From Pleionea sp. CnH1-48 (GTDB taxonomy: Bacteria; Pseudomonadota; Gammaproteobacteria; Enterobacterales; Kangiellaceae): a DNA stretch of 64,000 nucleotides. A program made the translations under genes and the position numbers. The notes beneath the pieces are model-generated. The model was not told the origin of the DNA and searched no databases. It saw nothing but the letters and a program-made list of their open reading frames with translations. The DNA lies in the NCBI RefSeq assembly GCF_024124665.1, contig NZ_JAMXSB010000015.1, positions 1 to 64,000 on the forward strand. The letters are read 5' to 3'. Of the stretch, positions 45,860 through 54,934 are shown piece by piece; position 1 is the first letter of the stretch, and every line of letters starts with the position of its first letter.

Positions 45860-47713
45860 TTAGAGAATTTGGGTTCCCACTTCGCTAACAGACTTGAATA
45901 GCTGACTGTGCTCTTTTTTCGAGATACCAAACACTGGAATTGGAGTATCTAATGAGTCTAATATGGCATTGAGCACGTCATCATCGTCAGTAAACATTCC
46001 GGTTGTTTTGATGGCAAACACGATAACCGGGTTACTGGGGTAGTGTTTCACTACTTTCTGTGCCAGATAAATCTCTTTTACTTTATCTACCGTCAACAGT
46101 TGATTGGCAATATGTGTGACCAGTTGTTTATCAAGATTTAAGGCCACAATTTGATCCGTTGGTAGTAGCTCTCGTCTTTCTTTTTCGGCGAGTAGATCAA
46201 TTTCGTCCTGACGTCGAAGTTTTGCTAACCATTCGTTGGCTTCGTCAGTGCGTTCTAGCTCTATCAGGAAGGTGTAAGCTATTTCGCAAGCACTTCTAAC
46301 AAAGTCATCAGACTCACAGGCTTTTTCAAGTTTGGCTAAACCTGAGTCATCCTTTCGTTCGAGTTTCATCCGTCCTACTATAAAGTCGCCTTTGAGGTCA
46401 CTGGGGAAGTTCTGGTTATAGCGATCAAAGAGGACAAATGCTTCATCTGGCGAAGCAAACTTATCGGTGAAGTAAGCCAGCTCCCATTGCTCGTCCTGAG
46501 TCAATGATGCTTCTGCTTTTGCTTTGAGTTCTGAGAAGCGACGTTTTTCTTCTTGAGTTTCTTTGTAGTGTTCTTGCCATAGTGGAAGGTTATGTTGCTT
46601 CCATAAGTTGTCAAAATCATTAATGAGCACATCAAGGTGTGCATCGAGCAGGCAATGTGCAGCGCTTTTATCTAATGGCTTCGGAACTACAGATAGATCA
46701 CCCAGAGCTCGCAGTCGATCTTTAAGCGCTGGGTGAGTGTTATGGTAAGTGGTTTCTACTTTTAGTGCCTGTTTGATTCTTTCTAGAACTTCCTTTTGTC
46801 CTTGTTGATTTTTTTGGACAAATTCATAAAGCCCCAAAAATGGCGACGTTGTAGGTTCAGGAAAATCATCGGCTTCTTTAAAGAATTCCTGCCAGTAGTG
46901 TTCTTCTAAATAAGGTGCCGTGGCATAAGTGTTCACAAGTGCAAGGCTTGCATCCTGGTTGGAAGTGATCTCTGCGGATACTTTGTCGGCTTCATATTCA
47001 TTAAGCCGAGCCAGTGCAAACGAATAAGCTGAGAACCGAGGTGCATACCAGTCGAAAAATGCTCTTAATGGAGCTGTAACCCAACCACCTTGTTGGTCCA
47101 GAGCATACATAATACGCTCCCAAGACTCTCGGACTCGATAAATCCACCCGTTAAATTTACTATGATTACCTGACAGATGCCCTAGTTCATGTGCAATCAC
47201 TGCCTTAGCTTGTTCTTGCGACAATGTGAGTAGTAATTCAATACCAAGAAACAAGGTGTTGTGATAGAGCCCTAAAGCACCAAAGCGGGGTGTCTGAGAA
47301 ATCGCGGCATTAAAGTCAGCCGTTAAGATGACTTGATGAATCTTTGGAGTTTTTAAGGATTTCTGCATGGCCTTAAGTTCTTTAAAAAGCGTAGGACACT
47401 CTTTTTTCGTAACCTTGTATCCTTCGGGCTTGGGCCATTTTATCCATATTGATTTAAATAGAACCCAAATCATAATAAGCAGAGGAATGATCAATTTTTT
47501 CTTAAGTAAAAGAATCAAAAAGAATGAACTATAAAAGGCCAGAGCCACCGTACCCGAAACCAGACCAATAAGAGAAATGATTAAACCAAAAATAACGCTA
47601 TAGCCTAATAGTGAATAAAAAAAGAGCTTGCGTTTGTATTTGTCTTGGTTGTTATTTAAATCTTCTTCCGCCTGATGTATCAGCGCTTCTAATTTTTCTT
47701 CCGAAATCGACAT
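45860..47713 (-). CDS. M48 family membrane metallopeptidase
   Basis: A 617-residue zinc peptidase. Two to three membrane segments (about 30-58, 60-70 and 74-90) anchor the N-terminus. The M48 site AVIAHELGHLSGNH has the zinc ligands His175 and His179 and catalytic Glu176, with the third ligand in NEYEAD (about 238-243). Unlike HtpX, about 270 further residues follow; they look helical and TPR-like (AYFTDKFASPDEAFVLFDRYN and EKACESDDFVRSACEIAYTF). Large M48 proteins with such tails are common in marine bacteria and probably act in membrane-protein quality control. AAGGAGG precedes the ATG. Confidence 0.9.
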   Translation of the reverse strand: MSISEEKLEALIHQAEEDLNNNQDKYKRKLFFYSLLGYSVIFGLIISLIGLVSGTVALAFYSSFFLILLLKKKLIIPLLIMIWVLFKSIWIKWPKPEGYKVTKKECPTLFKELKAMQKSLKTPKIHQVILTADFNAAISQTPRFGALGLYHNTLFLGIELLLTLSQEQAKAVIAHELGHLSGNHSKFNGWIYRVRESWERIMYALDQQGGWVTAPLRAFFDWYAPRFSAYSFALARLNEYEADKVSAEITSNQDASLALVNTYATAPYLEEHYWQEFFKEADDFPEPTTSPFLGLYEFVQKNQQGQKEVLERIKQALKVETTYHNTHPALKDRLRALGDLSVVPKPLDKSAAHCLLDAHLDVLINDFDNLWKQHNLPLWQEHYKETQEEKRRFSELKAKAEASLTQDEQWELAYFTDKFASPDEAFVLFDRYNQNFPSDLKGDFIVGRMKLERKDDSGLAKLEKACESDDFVRSACEIAYTFLIELERTDEANEWLAKLRRQDEIDLLAEKERRELLPTDQIVALNLDKQLVTHIANQLLTVDKVKEIYLAQKVVKHYPSNPVIVFAIKTTGMFTDDDDVLNAILDSLDTPIPVFGISKKEHSQLFKSVSEVGTQIL

Positions 47714-47924
47714 AATGTAACAGCCCTCCTTGGGCTTGAATATAGCAATAGTATAAATTTTAGGCGCAGTAGTGTAGAAAAGTTATCTTTTCTTTGCAAT
47801 GACTACTCTTAAACATTAGCTCCTTTGTATAGCTTATTACCTGGAAGTGATTTTTTGGGGCTTGCAATAATAAAGTTTTGGTTTGTCTAGCTTAGTTCCT
47901 TGAATTTATTGATTAACACGGAGT

Positions 47925-48368
47925 TTATTGAGTTGCATAGAGTTGATGGATAAGCTCTTTAATTTCTGGCATGTCAGAATATTTTTTACCAGAGTCTCCA
48001 ACTTGATCCCACTGAGCTTTGGAATCCATAAATAAATGAGCGCCCATTTCTAATTCATCTGAGTTCTCTAAGGCACCAACAGGTATCCAGGCATGTTTTT
48101 GGTCTCTCATTTCGTTTGCCGTTGGACTGCCACAAGTCTTGCAAAAATCAACTCGGTAACCACTGTTTTTGATAAAAGACTGAATATTATTTTCGCCCGA
48201 TATCCAGCGCAGTTGCTCGATAGGAATGATTAAAGAAGAGTTGCAGGCAGAGCTTGTTACTCGACGGCACAAGCTGCAATGGCATTGATACATCGCGGGG
48301 AGTGGCTGAATAATTTCAAACTGAACGGCTTCACAAAGACATTTTCCTAACATAGTTCTCTCTGTCAT
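47925..48368 (-). CDS. GFA (glutathione-dependent formaldehyde-activating)/CENP-V family protein
   Basis: A 147-residue zinc-binding protein with the family's cysteine pattern: GKCLCEAV, then YQCHCSLCRR, then FCKTCGSP. Family members include a formaldehyde-glutathione condensing enzyme, but most are of unknown function; the fold coordinates two zinc ions. Start may instead be Met6 (48353), which has GAGAG nearby and begins the domain directly. A second GFA gene lies 850 bases away on the other strand with a Nudix gene between, an uncommon local pairing. Confidence 0.9.
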   Translation of the reverse strand: MTERTMLGKCLCEAVQFEIIQPLPAMYQCHCSLCRRVTSSACNSSLIIPIEQLRWISGENNIQSFIKNSGYRVDFCKTCGSPTANEMRDQKHAWIPVGALENSDELEMGAHLFMDSKAQWDQVGDSGKKYSDMPEIKELIHQLYATQ

Positions 48369-48690
48369 TAATTGGGCAGGCTCGCTAGGGTAGCATTATC
48401 TGTGGCTCATGTAGTTTGCAACCGTATTACTAATACTTAATTTTTGTATCGATTTAACAAAAGGTTTCACATTTTATACTTAAAGTATCTCTAATTTGAG
48501 TTTTTGTATGGCTAATAGGCTTTGTAAAACTTTTGAGACGTAATGCCTATAGGATTAATAAATAGGTAAAAAATTCAATGCTAAAATCTTGGCATAGTTT
48601 TTAAAGTTCTATTATATTGAGAGCAAGAAGATGTTATTCACAGTGAGCGTGTTGACCCTTCTATCTCAACGGTTATAAAGGACTATTATT
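48369..48690. other. Divergent intergenic region between GFA and Nudix genes
   Basis: About 320 AT-rich bases without a coding frame; it must hold promoters for both divergent genes. TAGGC and GCCTA segments around 48517 and 48545 form a weak inverted repeat. Confidence 0.4.
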
Positions 48691-49119
48691 ATGGCAGCAT
48701 GGGCAATTATAGAAAACGATGGGAAAGTATTATTTGTTCAACGTAGTGCAAGCAAGTCTCGTTCCTTGCAATGGTGTTTACCGGGCGGTTCTATTCATAT
48801 TAACGAACGACCCGAGGATGGTTGTGCAAGAGAAGTAAGAGAAGAAGTGGGATTAGAACTAGAGGGAATTCGACTTCAAACTTTGATGCATGGTAATTAT
48901 TATTTTTTATGTACCCTGGTTAATAGCGATCAACCTGTGCAACTAAAAATCACAGAGTGTTGTCGGTATCGATGGGTTGAGCCCGAAAGGATCTTTGAAC
49001 TCGGTCAGGTAATGGATGCCCGAATGATAGTTTCTGCACTTAGAGCCTCTGGTTTTTCAGTCTACTATCCGAGCGCCATCTTTAATGAACTGCAGCTGGA
49101 TAGTTTGAGTGTGCGTTAA
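48691..49119 (+). CDS. Nudix hydrolase
   Basis: A 142-residue single-domain pyrophosphohydrolase. The Nudix box is complete: G, five residues, E, seven residues, then REVREEVGL (within residues about 32-54). Substrates of such small Nudix enzymes range from oxidised nucleotides to NADH or ADP-ribose, and none can be chosen here. GGAC lies ten bases before the ATG. The GFA gene follows on the same strand after 100 bases. Confidence 0.93.
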   Translation: MAAWAIIENDGKVLFVQRSASKSRSLQWCLPGGSIHINERPEDGCAREVREEVGLELEGIRLQTLMHGNYYFLCTLVNSDQPVQLKITECCRYRWVEPERIFELGQVMDARMIVSALRASGFSVYYPSAIFNELQLDSLSVR

Positions 49120-49221
49120 ACCGCTGGTTTTAGTTGCTTATCCGATAAATTATGTCATACTCAAAGCGCTACTTGTTTAAGTAGTTTTGTGTGGGCGAAA
49201 TAGATAGTTTCGGAGAGTGTA

Positions 49222-49647
49222 ATGGCTAATACGCATGAAAATAAAGGCAGCTGCTTGTGTGGCGCTGTTAAAGTATCGGCTTCTCAAGCGAGTGATGCTA
49301 TGGGAGCTTGTCATTGTAGCATGTGCCGTAATTGGGGCGGTGGGCCGTTTTTGACTTTAGACTGTGGTACAGACGTAGAGTTTGACGGCGAAGAGATGAT
49401 CGGTGTTTATTCTTCTTCAGACTGGGCTGAACGAGGGTTTTGTAAGCAATGCGGCAGTCATTTGTTTTATCGGTTGAAGCCAACAGGGCAGTTGATCATG
49501 TCTGCAGGAATATTTGATCAAAAAACAAATTTTGATTTTGACCATCAAATTTTTATTGATGAGAAACCTGAGCATTATGCATTTGTTAATCAGACCGAAA
49601 ATATGACTGGAGCAGAAGTGTTTGCTAAGTATGCTCCGCCAGAGTAA
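49222..49647 (+). CDS. GFA/CENP-V family protein
   Basis: A 141-residue zinc-binding GFA-type protein, with GSCLCGAV, GACHCSMCRNWGGGPF and FCKQCGSHLFYRL. The sequence around CRNWGGGPF and the ending MTGAEVFAKYAPP put it in a subgroup different from the GFA protein at 47925, so the two are distant paralogues rather than a recent duplicate. The specific reaction is unknown. CGGAGAG precedes the ATG. It converges with the molybdenum hydroxylase gene with a 44-base gap. Confidence 0.92.
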   Translation: MANTHENKGSCLCGAVKVSASQASDAMGACHCSMCRNWGGGPFLTLDCGTDVEFDGEEMIGVYSSSDWAERGFCKQCGSHLFYRLKPTGQLIMSAGIFDQKTNFDFDHQIFIDEKPEHYAFVNQTENMTGAEVFAKYAPPE

Positions 49648-49691
49648 TGACTAAGGTGACTGGCGGCATGAGAACAGCCGCCTGAGTTGAT

Positions 49692-51893
49692 TTATACAGA
49701 GAAGTGTTTGTTAATAGGCAGTTCTCTGATCCTTGTTCCTGTGAGAGAAAAAATAGCATTGGTAACCGCTGGCGCTATGACAGGTGTTGAGGGTTCTCCT
49801 GCACCTCCTGTTGGCTCTCCACTATTCAAAATATGAACGTTAATTTCTGGGCATTGGTTCATTCTTAGCATTGGATAGTCATGAAAGTTACTCTGTTTGA
49901 CCGCGCCTTTTTCGATAGTGATATTGCCAAAGAGAGCTGCGGTAAGTCCAAAGATGATACCTGACTCCATTTGAGCTTTCAGTCCATCAGGATTGATAGC
50001 AAAACCGACATCAACAGCACAAGTCACTTTTTCTATTTTTAGCCGATTGTTAACCATGGATACTTGAGCAACCAGTGCAACGATAGAGTGAAATGATTTG
50101 TGAATTGCGATCCCTTGAGCAGAGTTTTCGTTTAGCTGTTTCCCCCATTGGGCTTTTGAGGCGGCCAAGTCCAAAACTTTTTGCATTCTTGGTGAGTCTT
50201 GAAGCATATCGTGACGCAATTGATACGGATCTTTATTTCCTTTGTGCGCTAACTCGTCGAAAAAAGATTCGGTAAAAAATGCATGCTGAGAATGGGCAAC
50301 GCTGCGCCAGGAACCAAAGGGAACATGGGTTGGGCTTTCTACGCTAACCACCTTTTGATGTTGTATTGGGTAAGGAATAAAAGGCGCAAACTTGGGGTCA
50401 TGCTTATCAACGTAGTAGTTTTCCCAAGCATAAGGCAAACCATCGTCGCCCATTGCTGCACGAAAACGACTGACCACCGCTGGCCGATAGAAATCATGTT
50501 GCGTATCTTCTTCTCTTGACCAGATAAGCTTAACGGGTTTTTGAACCGCATGAGAAAGTTGAGCAGCCTGAACGGCAAAGTCACTCATCAAGCGGCGACC
50601 AAAACTGCCTCCGAGCAATTGGTTATGAACAATGACATCATCGGCGGGCATATCTAGTTTATCGGCGACTTCTGCTCTGACACCTAAGGGATTCTGGCTT
50701 CCAACCCAAAGCTCGCAGTGTGTCGACGAGCAGTTTGCTACAGCGTTAAGTGGCTCCATGGCAGCATGAGCCAGATAAGGGACCTGATAGTCAGCTTGAA
50801 TACTCTCGGATTGTGTTGCGAAGTATTTATCGGGTTCGCCTGCCTGTAAATCTATATCTCCGCCATTGTGTTGTTGAGCATCTGTTATCGCGGTTTTAAA
50901 TTGTTGATAAATATCGGATTGTGATAGCTGGTTTTCTTTCGGTTCTTCCCACTCAATAGAAAGCTGGTTTACACTCTTTTGAGCCAACCAGTAACTGGTT
51001 GCTATGACAGCAATTGCGTTTTCTAAATTGACGGTTTTAACGACGCCTTTCGTTGACTCTATAGAAGAGGGCGAATAACTTTTTACTGTTGCACCAAATA
51101 CCGGGGCCTGTCGAATGGCTGCATACAAGGTTCCATCCAATTGTATGTCCAGGGCAAAGGTTGCCTGTCCATTGACTTTCCCAGGTGTATCAAAGCGAGG
51201 CAGACTCTTGCCCATCAGTTTAAATTGCTGATGGGATTTTAGTGTTGGTTGATCCGGAGGTGTCAGCTTGGCTGCGACACTGGCGAACTCAGAGTAGGGC
51301 GCCTTTCGATTGGAAGCAGGGTGATACAAAATGCCTTTTTCTGTTTTGATACTGGATTCTTCTACTTGCCATGTTTGAGCTGCGGCTCTTATGAGTAGCT
51401 CTCTTGCTGCCGCGCCTGCCACGCGCATTCCCAAGTGGCCCGTTGTCCTTACTGAAGAGCTGCCGCCAGTGACTTGGATATCTAACAGCTGTGTCGCTTG
51501 CAGAAAAAGCCCATTGATTGTTGGTACCAAAATGTCTGGTACGCTCAAATCACCAGCAAGGAATCCTCGAGCCAAAGCATAGTTGGCATATCCTGAATGG
51601 GCGGGGGCTTCCATCATTTTCATTTGTGACCAATCCGCATCGAGCTCATCCGCTAACATTTGAGCCAAGCTGGTGTGCACGCCCTGACCCATTTCGGCGT
51701 GCGGTATGATAGCGGTAACATGATTATTCGAGTCGATTTTCACCCAGGTATTAACCAGTGTTTCATTTTCTTTGTTAACCAAAGGAGATAGCTGACTATT
51801 TCTGTTTCCAGGTCTTACTGCGACACCAACTAGCAGACCTCCTCCAAGAGTTAAGCTGGTTGCGATCAATCCTCTTCGAGTCCATTTTTTCAT
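49692..51893 (-). CDS. Molybdopterin-binding large subunit of a xanthine dehydrogenase-family oxidoreductase (IorB-like)
   Basis: A 733-residue molybdenum hydroxylase subunit of the isoquinoline 1-oxidoreductase beta type. Residues 1-27 are a twin-arginine signal (TRRGLIATSL, Arg6-Arg7), so the enzyme is exported folded. HAEMGQGVHTSLAQMLADEL and GGSFGRRLMSDF are typical cofactor-binding blocks, and the C-terminal AGEPSTPVIAPAVTNAIF holds the Glu region of the family. IorB-type proteins normally partner with a small subunit carrying two [2Fe-2S] clusters and often a cytochrome; neither is adjacent. The partner may be elsewhere, or this may be a lone periplasmic aldehyde- or heterocycle-oxidising subunit. 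Confidence 0.92.
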   Translation of the reverse strand: MKKWTRRGLIATSLTLGGGLLVGVAVRPGNRNSQLSPLVNKENETLVNTWVKIDSNNHVTAIIPHAEMGQGVHTSLAQMLADELDADWSQMKMMEAPAHSGYANYALARGFLAGDLSVPDILVPTINGLFLQATQLLDIQVTGGSSSVRTTGHLGMRVAGAAARELLIRAAAQTWQVEESSIKTEKGILYHPASNRKAPYSEFASVAAKLTPPDQPTLKSHQQFKLMGKSLPRFDTPGKVNGQATFALDIQLDGTLYAAIRQAPVFGATVKSYSPSSIESTKGVVKTVNLENAIAVIATSYWLAQKSVNQLSIEWEEPKENQLSQSDIYQQFKTAITDAQQHNGGDIDLQAGEPDKYFATQSESIQADYQVPYLAHAAMEPLNAVANCSSTHCELWVGSQNPLGVRAEVADKLDMPADDVIVHNQLLGGSFGRRLMSDFAVQAAQLSHAVQKPVKLIWSREEDTQHDFYRPAVVSRFRAAMGDDGLPYAWENYYVDKHDPKFAPFIPYPIQHQKVVSVESPTHVPFGSWRSVAHSQHAFFTESFFDELAHKGNKDPYQLRHDMLQDSPRMQKVLDLAASKAQWGKQLNENSAQGIAIHKSFHSIVALVAQVSMVNNRLKIEKVTCAVDVGFAINPDGLKAQMESGIIFGLTAALFGNITIEKGAVKQSNFHDYPMLRMNQCPEINVHILNSGEPTGGAGEPSTPVIAPAVTNAIFSLTGTRIRELPINKHFSV

Positions 51894-52667
51894 GTTTATT
51901 CTCAGACTTTTTATTCGGCGGTATTGCTAGAGAATATCACACTTCATCCAGTTTGCAGGGGAGGTTTTAAAGTTGAATATCTAAGATGGACTTGATTTGT
52001 CGCTGGCTTCAGTTAAAATGCCGCTCAAATATTTAAGGAAGTATCATTTTTCATTTCGCGTTAGAGAATAAGCAAAGATTATCAGAAATGTATTAAACCA
52101 AAGCATAAAGGATTATATGTGTTGGTTAAGGAAAACAATTAACGAGATATTTTGACATTAAGTAAGTGTTTTTTTGAGTTTATTGACTAAGTGATATCCA
52201 GGATTATCGTAGATTTTTTACGAGGTATGTTTATGTTTAATTAAATATAAAAATCAATGAGTTAGATTGTATTTTTATGAGGTTTAGCTTGACTTCAAAA
52301 GCAACTGAGTGCAAAATTTTGCCAATTGAGAGACAAGGATATTTGTGACAGCAGGATGGCTGTAACTCCAAGAGAAGATAACTTTTTAGTGGCGTATTAA
52401 GTGAAAAGCCACTGACTCATATTTTTAAGCATCGAAATGATCTTCTGAGCGAACGAATACACGTTATTGGATTAGTGCATTTAACTTTTCAATTTATGGC
52501 ATTGGGTACTTGCTCTGGTTTTAAAAGCATGCGGTGAACAACGGTTATGGAGTAAGGAGTGTGATCAAAATCTCCAAGGATGGAGACCTTACATTTGACA
52601 TTAAATTGGCCTCGGAGAAGTGCATAGATATCTTTGATTTCGAGTTCAGTCTAACGGAACTAATTTT
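51894..52667. other. Gene-free AT-rich kilobase upstream of a tRNA-like element
   Basis: No protein gene is convincing on either strand. Two small hairpins stand out: AGTGGC...GCCACT near 52388-52413 and TCTCCA-AGGA-TGGAGA near 52570-52585. The sequence reads as decayed DNA or an unannotated RNA region. Confidence 0.5.
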
Positions 52668-52748
52668 GGGGGGAAGCATGTGTGGTTTTTAACATCTGTG
52701 CTAATCAGTATTGCTACGAGTACGTGGGTTCGAATCCCACTCTCTCCA
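52668..52748 (+). pseudogene. tRNA-like element, possibly a degenerate tRNA-Ser
   Basis: The 3' half is tRNA-like: a T-arm GTGGG-TTCGAAT-CCCAC (52724-52740), then TCTCTCC (52741-52747) and A. The 7 bases GGGGGGA (52668-52674) can pair with TCTCTCC with two G-U pairs, giving an 81-base unit. GTGCTAA (52698-52704) resembles a serine GCU anticodon loop, but the D and anticodon stems do not pair properly, and no CCA is encoded (ACTT follows). It is best read as a decayed tRNA gene or an integration-site remnant. Confidence 0.5.
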
Positions 52749-52972
52749 CTTCTATTTTATTGCAGTTTCAACGGTGTTTTAACCACTTTCTTTGATTTGT
52801 CATAAAGTTTTAAGCTAGGTCGACTATACTTAATTAATAAAATTTTATTTGAAAATCAATCGATAGGATTGTTGCGACTGACTTTTTTAATGACAAAACA
52901 TGAACTTCTGATGTTTTTGTTATTTTAGGGATGATTTGCTTTTAAAAAAGCAAATCTTTTTTGGAGCAAGCT

Positions 52973-53527
52973 ATGTCAGCTAAAATTTTGAGATTAAATA
53001 AAGCGGGTACACCGATTAAATGGATTAACTATGAGCAAGCCGCATCGCTTTACGTCAAAAATCAGGTGCTGTGGACGTTAGGAGATAGTTTTACTCATCT
53101 GCATGGTGGAATTTGTCGCATGACACAGGAGCAGTCAGTCATTGCTTTGCATCCCATTGTTGCAACCGAAGGCCGTATCTCCAAGTATCAGTCATTTGCT
53201 GTCGCACTGACTAATGATGCTTTGTTTCAGCGAGATCAAAGCATGTGTTTATATTGCGGCAATATTTATAACTCCAAAATACTGACTCGAGATCACGTTA
53301 TTCCAAAAGGTCAGGGAGGCAAAGATATTTGGGAGAATGTGGTATCCGCATGTTTTGCGTGTAACAACAAAAAAGGATGTCGAACACCTGAGCAGGCCAA
53401 AATGAAATTGCTGGCAGTGCCTTTTCGTCCTAATCGTTTTGAAATGTTGGTCTTATCAAATAAGAGAATATTAGGCGATCAGATGGACTACATTAAAAAT
53501 CTGAGTCCTAATTTTCGTATTGCTTGA
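52973..53527 (+). CDS. HNH endonuclease
   Basis: A 184-residue HNH nuclease. The metal-binding core is in residues about 95-145: LYCGNIYNSK, then LTRDHVIPKGQGG, then WENVVSACFACNNKKGCRTPEQA. It shows the paired CxxC zinc knuckles and the D-H of the HNH motif. The N-terminal 90 residues (ILRLNKAGTPIKWINYEQAASLY) are shared by a widespread chromosomal group in gammaproteobacteria, not the phage terminase-associated group. The start is Met 52973, with TTGGAG eight bases upstream. It stands alone next to the tRNA-like element; its role (repair, defence or homing) is not known. Confidence 0.9.
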   Translation: MSAKILRLNKAGTPIKWINYEQAASLYVKNQVLWTLGDSFTHLHGGICRMTQEQSVIALHPIVATEGRISKYQSFAVALTNDALFQRDQSMCLYCGNIYNSKILTRDHVIPKGQGGKDIWENVVSACFACNNKKGCRTPEQAKMKLLAVPFRPNRFEMLVLSNKRILGDQMDYIKNLSPNFRIA

Positions 53528-53532
53528 GTGGT

Positions 53533-53566
53533 GAAAGAAGAGGTTATCAAGCCTCTTCTTTCTTTT
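53533..53566. terminator. Terminator between HNH gene and convergent kinase gene
   Basis: GAAAGAAGAGG (53533-53543) pairs with CCTCTTCTTTC (53552-53562), followed by TTTT on the plus strand. It overlaps the last codons of the convergent kinase gene. Confidence 0.8.
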
Positions 53567-54842
53567 GAGGCCAACATAACTGGAGGCTAGCACCGCCATA
53601 TTTTGACTTCCCAATAGTTAGCGATCCATTATGGAGTGATATGATCTCACTCACAATGGCAAGACCTAAACCAAAACCTCCGGTCTGTTTGGTTCGTGAC
53701 GGATCAAGACGATGAAAAGGTTGAACCACGTCTTCTCTTTTATCGAGCGGTATTCCTGGGCCATCATCATCAACAGTCAATAGAATATCACTCTCACTTT
53801 TTGTCACGTAAACATCTATGTGCTCTGAAGCAAACTTTATTGCATTTCTTATCAAGTTATTGATGGCTCGCTCCATGAGTTTGGAATCAAAAAGTACTAA
53901 TAGGTCGGTGGTGTTATAATTAATTTCAAACTTAATTTGAGACTCTCGCTGAAGGCTCTCTAGTACCCAGCTTAGATGCTCCTCTATATTCAGCATTTCT
54001 TTCTTTACAACTACTTCTGAGCGCTCCATACGGGCATAGTTAAGCAGTTCATCAATCAACTGGGATACTTCATCCAGGTCATCATGAATGCTGCCTAGTG
54101 TCGCCATCTGACTTTCATCTAGTTTGTTGGAGGCTAGCATTTCTAATTGACATTCAATTCGAAAAACAGGGGAGCGTATCTCGTGAGCTATGGCACTGGT
54201 TAACTGTTTGTTTCGTTGTAGTAGTTGCTGAACTTTTTCGGCCATTGAATTAAATGTCGTATTAAGATCGCCAACTTGTAGCCGCGACTGAGTTGGTGCA
54301 CGAGCGCCAAGGTCACCATCCGCTATTCGTTTGGCGGTTTCATTGAGTCGAGCCAACTTCCTGTGCAAAAACAGCAACCAAAGAGCAGTACTGATTGCTA
54401 TCGACAAATAAAGCATTTGGAGAATAATTCCGTCAATGGCATCTACTTGCTGCCAAAATTGATTTTCTTCCAATCTGGTCGCTTTAATGAGTTCTGATTC
54501 TGAGAGATAGAGATAGATAATGTTATCGTCATCCAAATCAAAGATAGCCTGCTTCTCCTTTAGATAATTCCATCGAGCGGATGACCAAGACAGTCTTTCT
54601 TTTTCCAGGCGTTGGTAACGATAGTGATTAAGTGATTCAAGCGGTTTGAATTGACTATTGATGCCTTGCTTGTCAACAGCGGCGAGCGTTTGAAGCAGTT
54701 GACTTTGCACTTTAAACTGATTTCTTTCTATTTCTGCTTCATCATCAAAGTAAAGTATTTGAGTCAAAATGTTGGCGAGTATCAAAAACAAGAATAAGGT
54801 GCCAACGATACCCAGGTAGAGTGTAATAAATAGCTTTTTCAT
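53547..54842 (-). CDS. Two-component sensor histidine kinase (RstB/CpxA-like layout)
   Basis: A 431-residue membrane kinase with two membrane segments (about 6-30 and 137-160) around a periplasmic domain of about 105 residues. A HAMP domain (about 160-212; ARLNETAKRIADGDLGARA) follows. In the HisKA domain His220 is the phosphoacceptor in AIAHEIRSPVFRIECQLEML, where the usual RTPL is RSPV. The HATPase domain has NLIRNAIKFA, DDDGPGIP and GGFGLGLAIV. The regulator gene lies 92 bases upstream on the same strand. The signal is unknown. Confidence 0.95.
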   Translation of the reverse strand: MKKLFITLYLGIVGTLFLFLILANILTQILYFDDEAEIERNQFKVQSQLLQTLAAVDKQGINSQFKPLESLNHYRYQRLEKERLSWSSARWNYLKEKQAIFDLDDDNIIYLYLSESELIKATRLEENQFWQQVDAIDGIILQMLYLSIAISTALWLLFLHRKLARLNETAKRIADGDLGARAPTQSRLQVGDLNTTFNSMAEKVQQLLQRNKQLTSAIAHEIRSPVFRIECQLEMLASNKLDESQMATLGSIHDDLDEVSQLIDELLNYARMERSEVVVKKEMLNIEEHLSWVLESLQRESQIKFEINYNTTDLLVLFDSKLMERAINNLIRNAIKFASEHIDVYVTKSESDILLTVDDDGPGIPLDKREDVVQPFHRLDPSRTKQTGGFGLGLAIVSEIISLHNGSLTIGKSKYGGASLQLCWPQKKEEA

Positions 54843-54934
54843 CAGTAAATCCTGGAGGACTTAATTTTCGCCTTAGTCAAGAGTATATCGATATACTTCG
54901 CTAGGGTCTGTATGAAGATGTACCGATAAGTAAG

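Noticed and set aside
52600-52750. tmRNA 3' end
   Set aside because: The acceptor sequence TCTCTCCA does not match the conserved tmRNA end, and no 5' tmRNA sequence is upstream.
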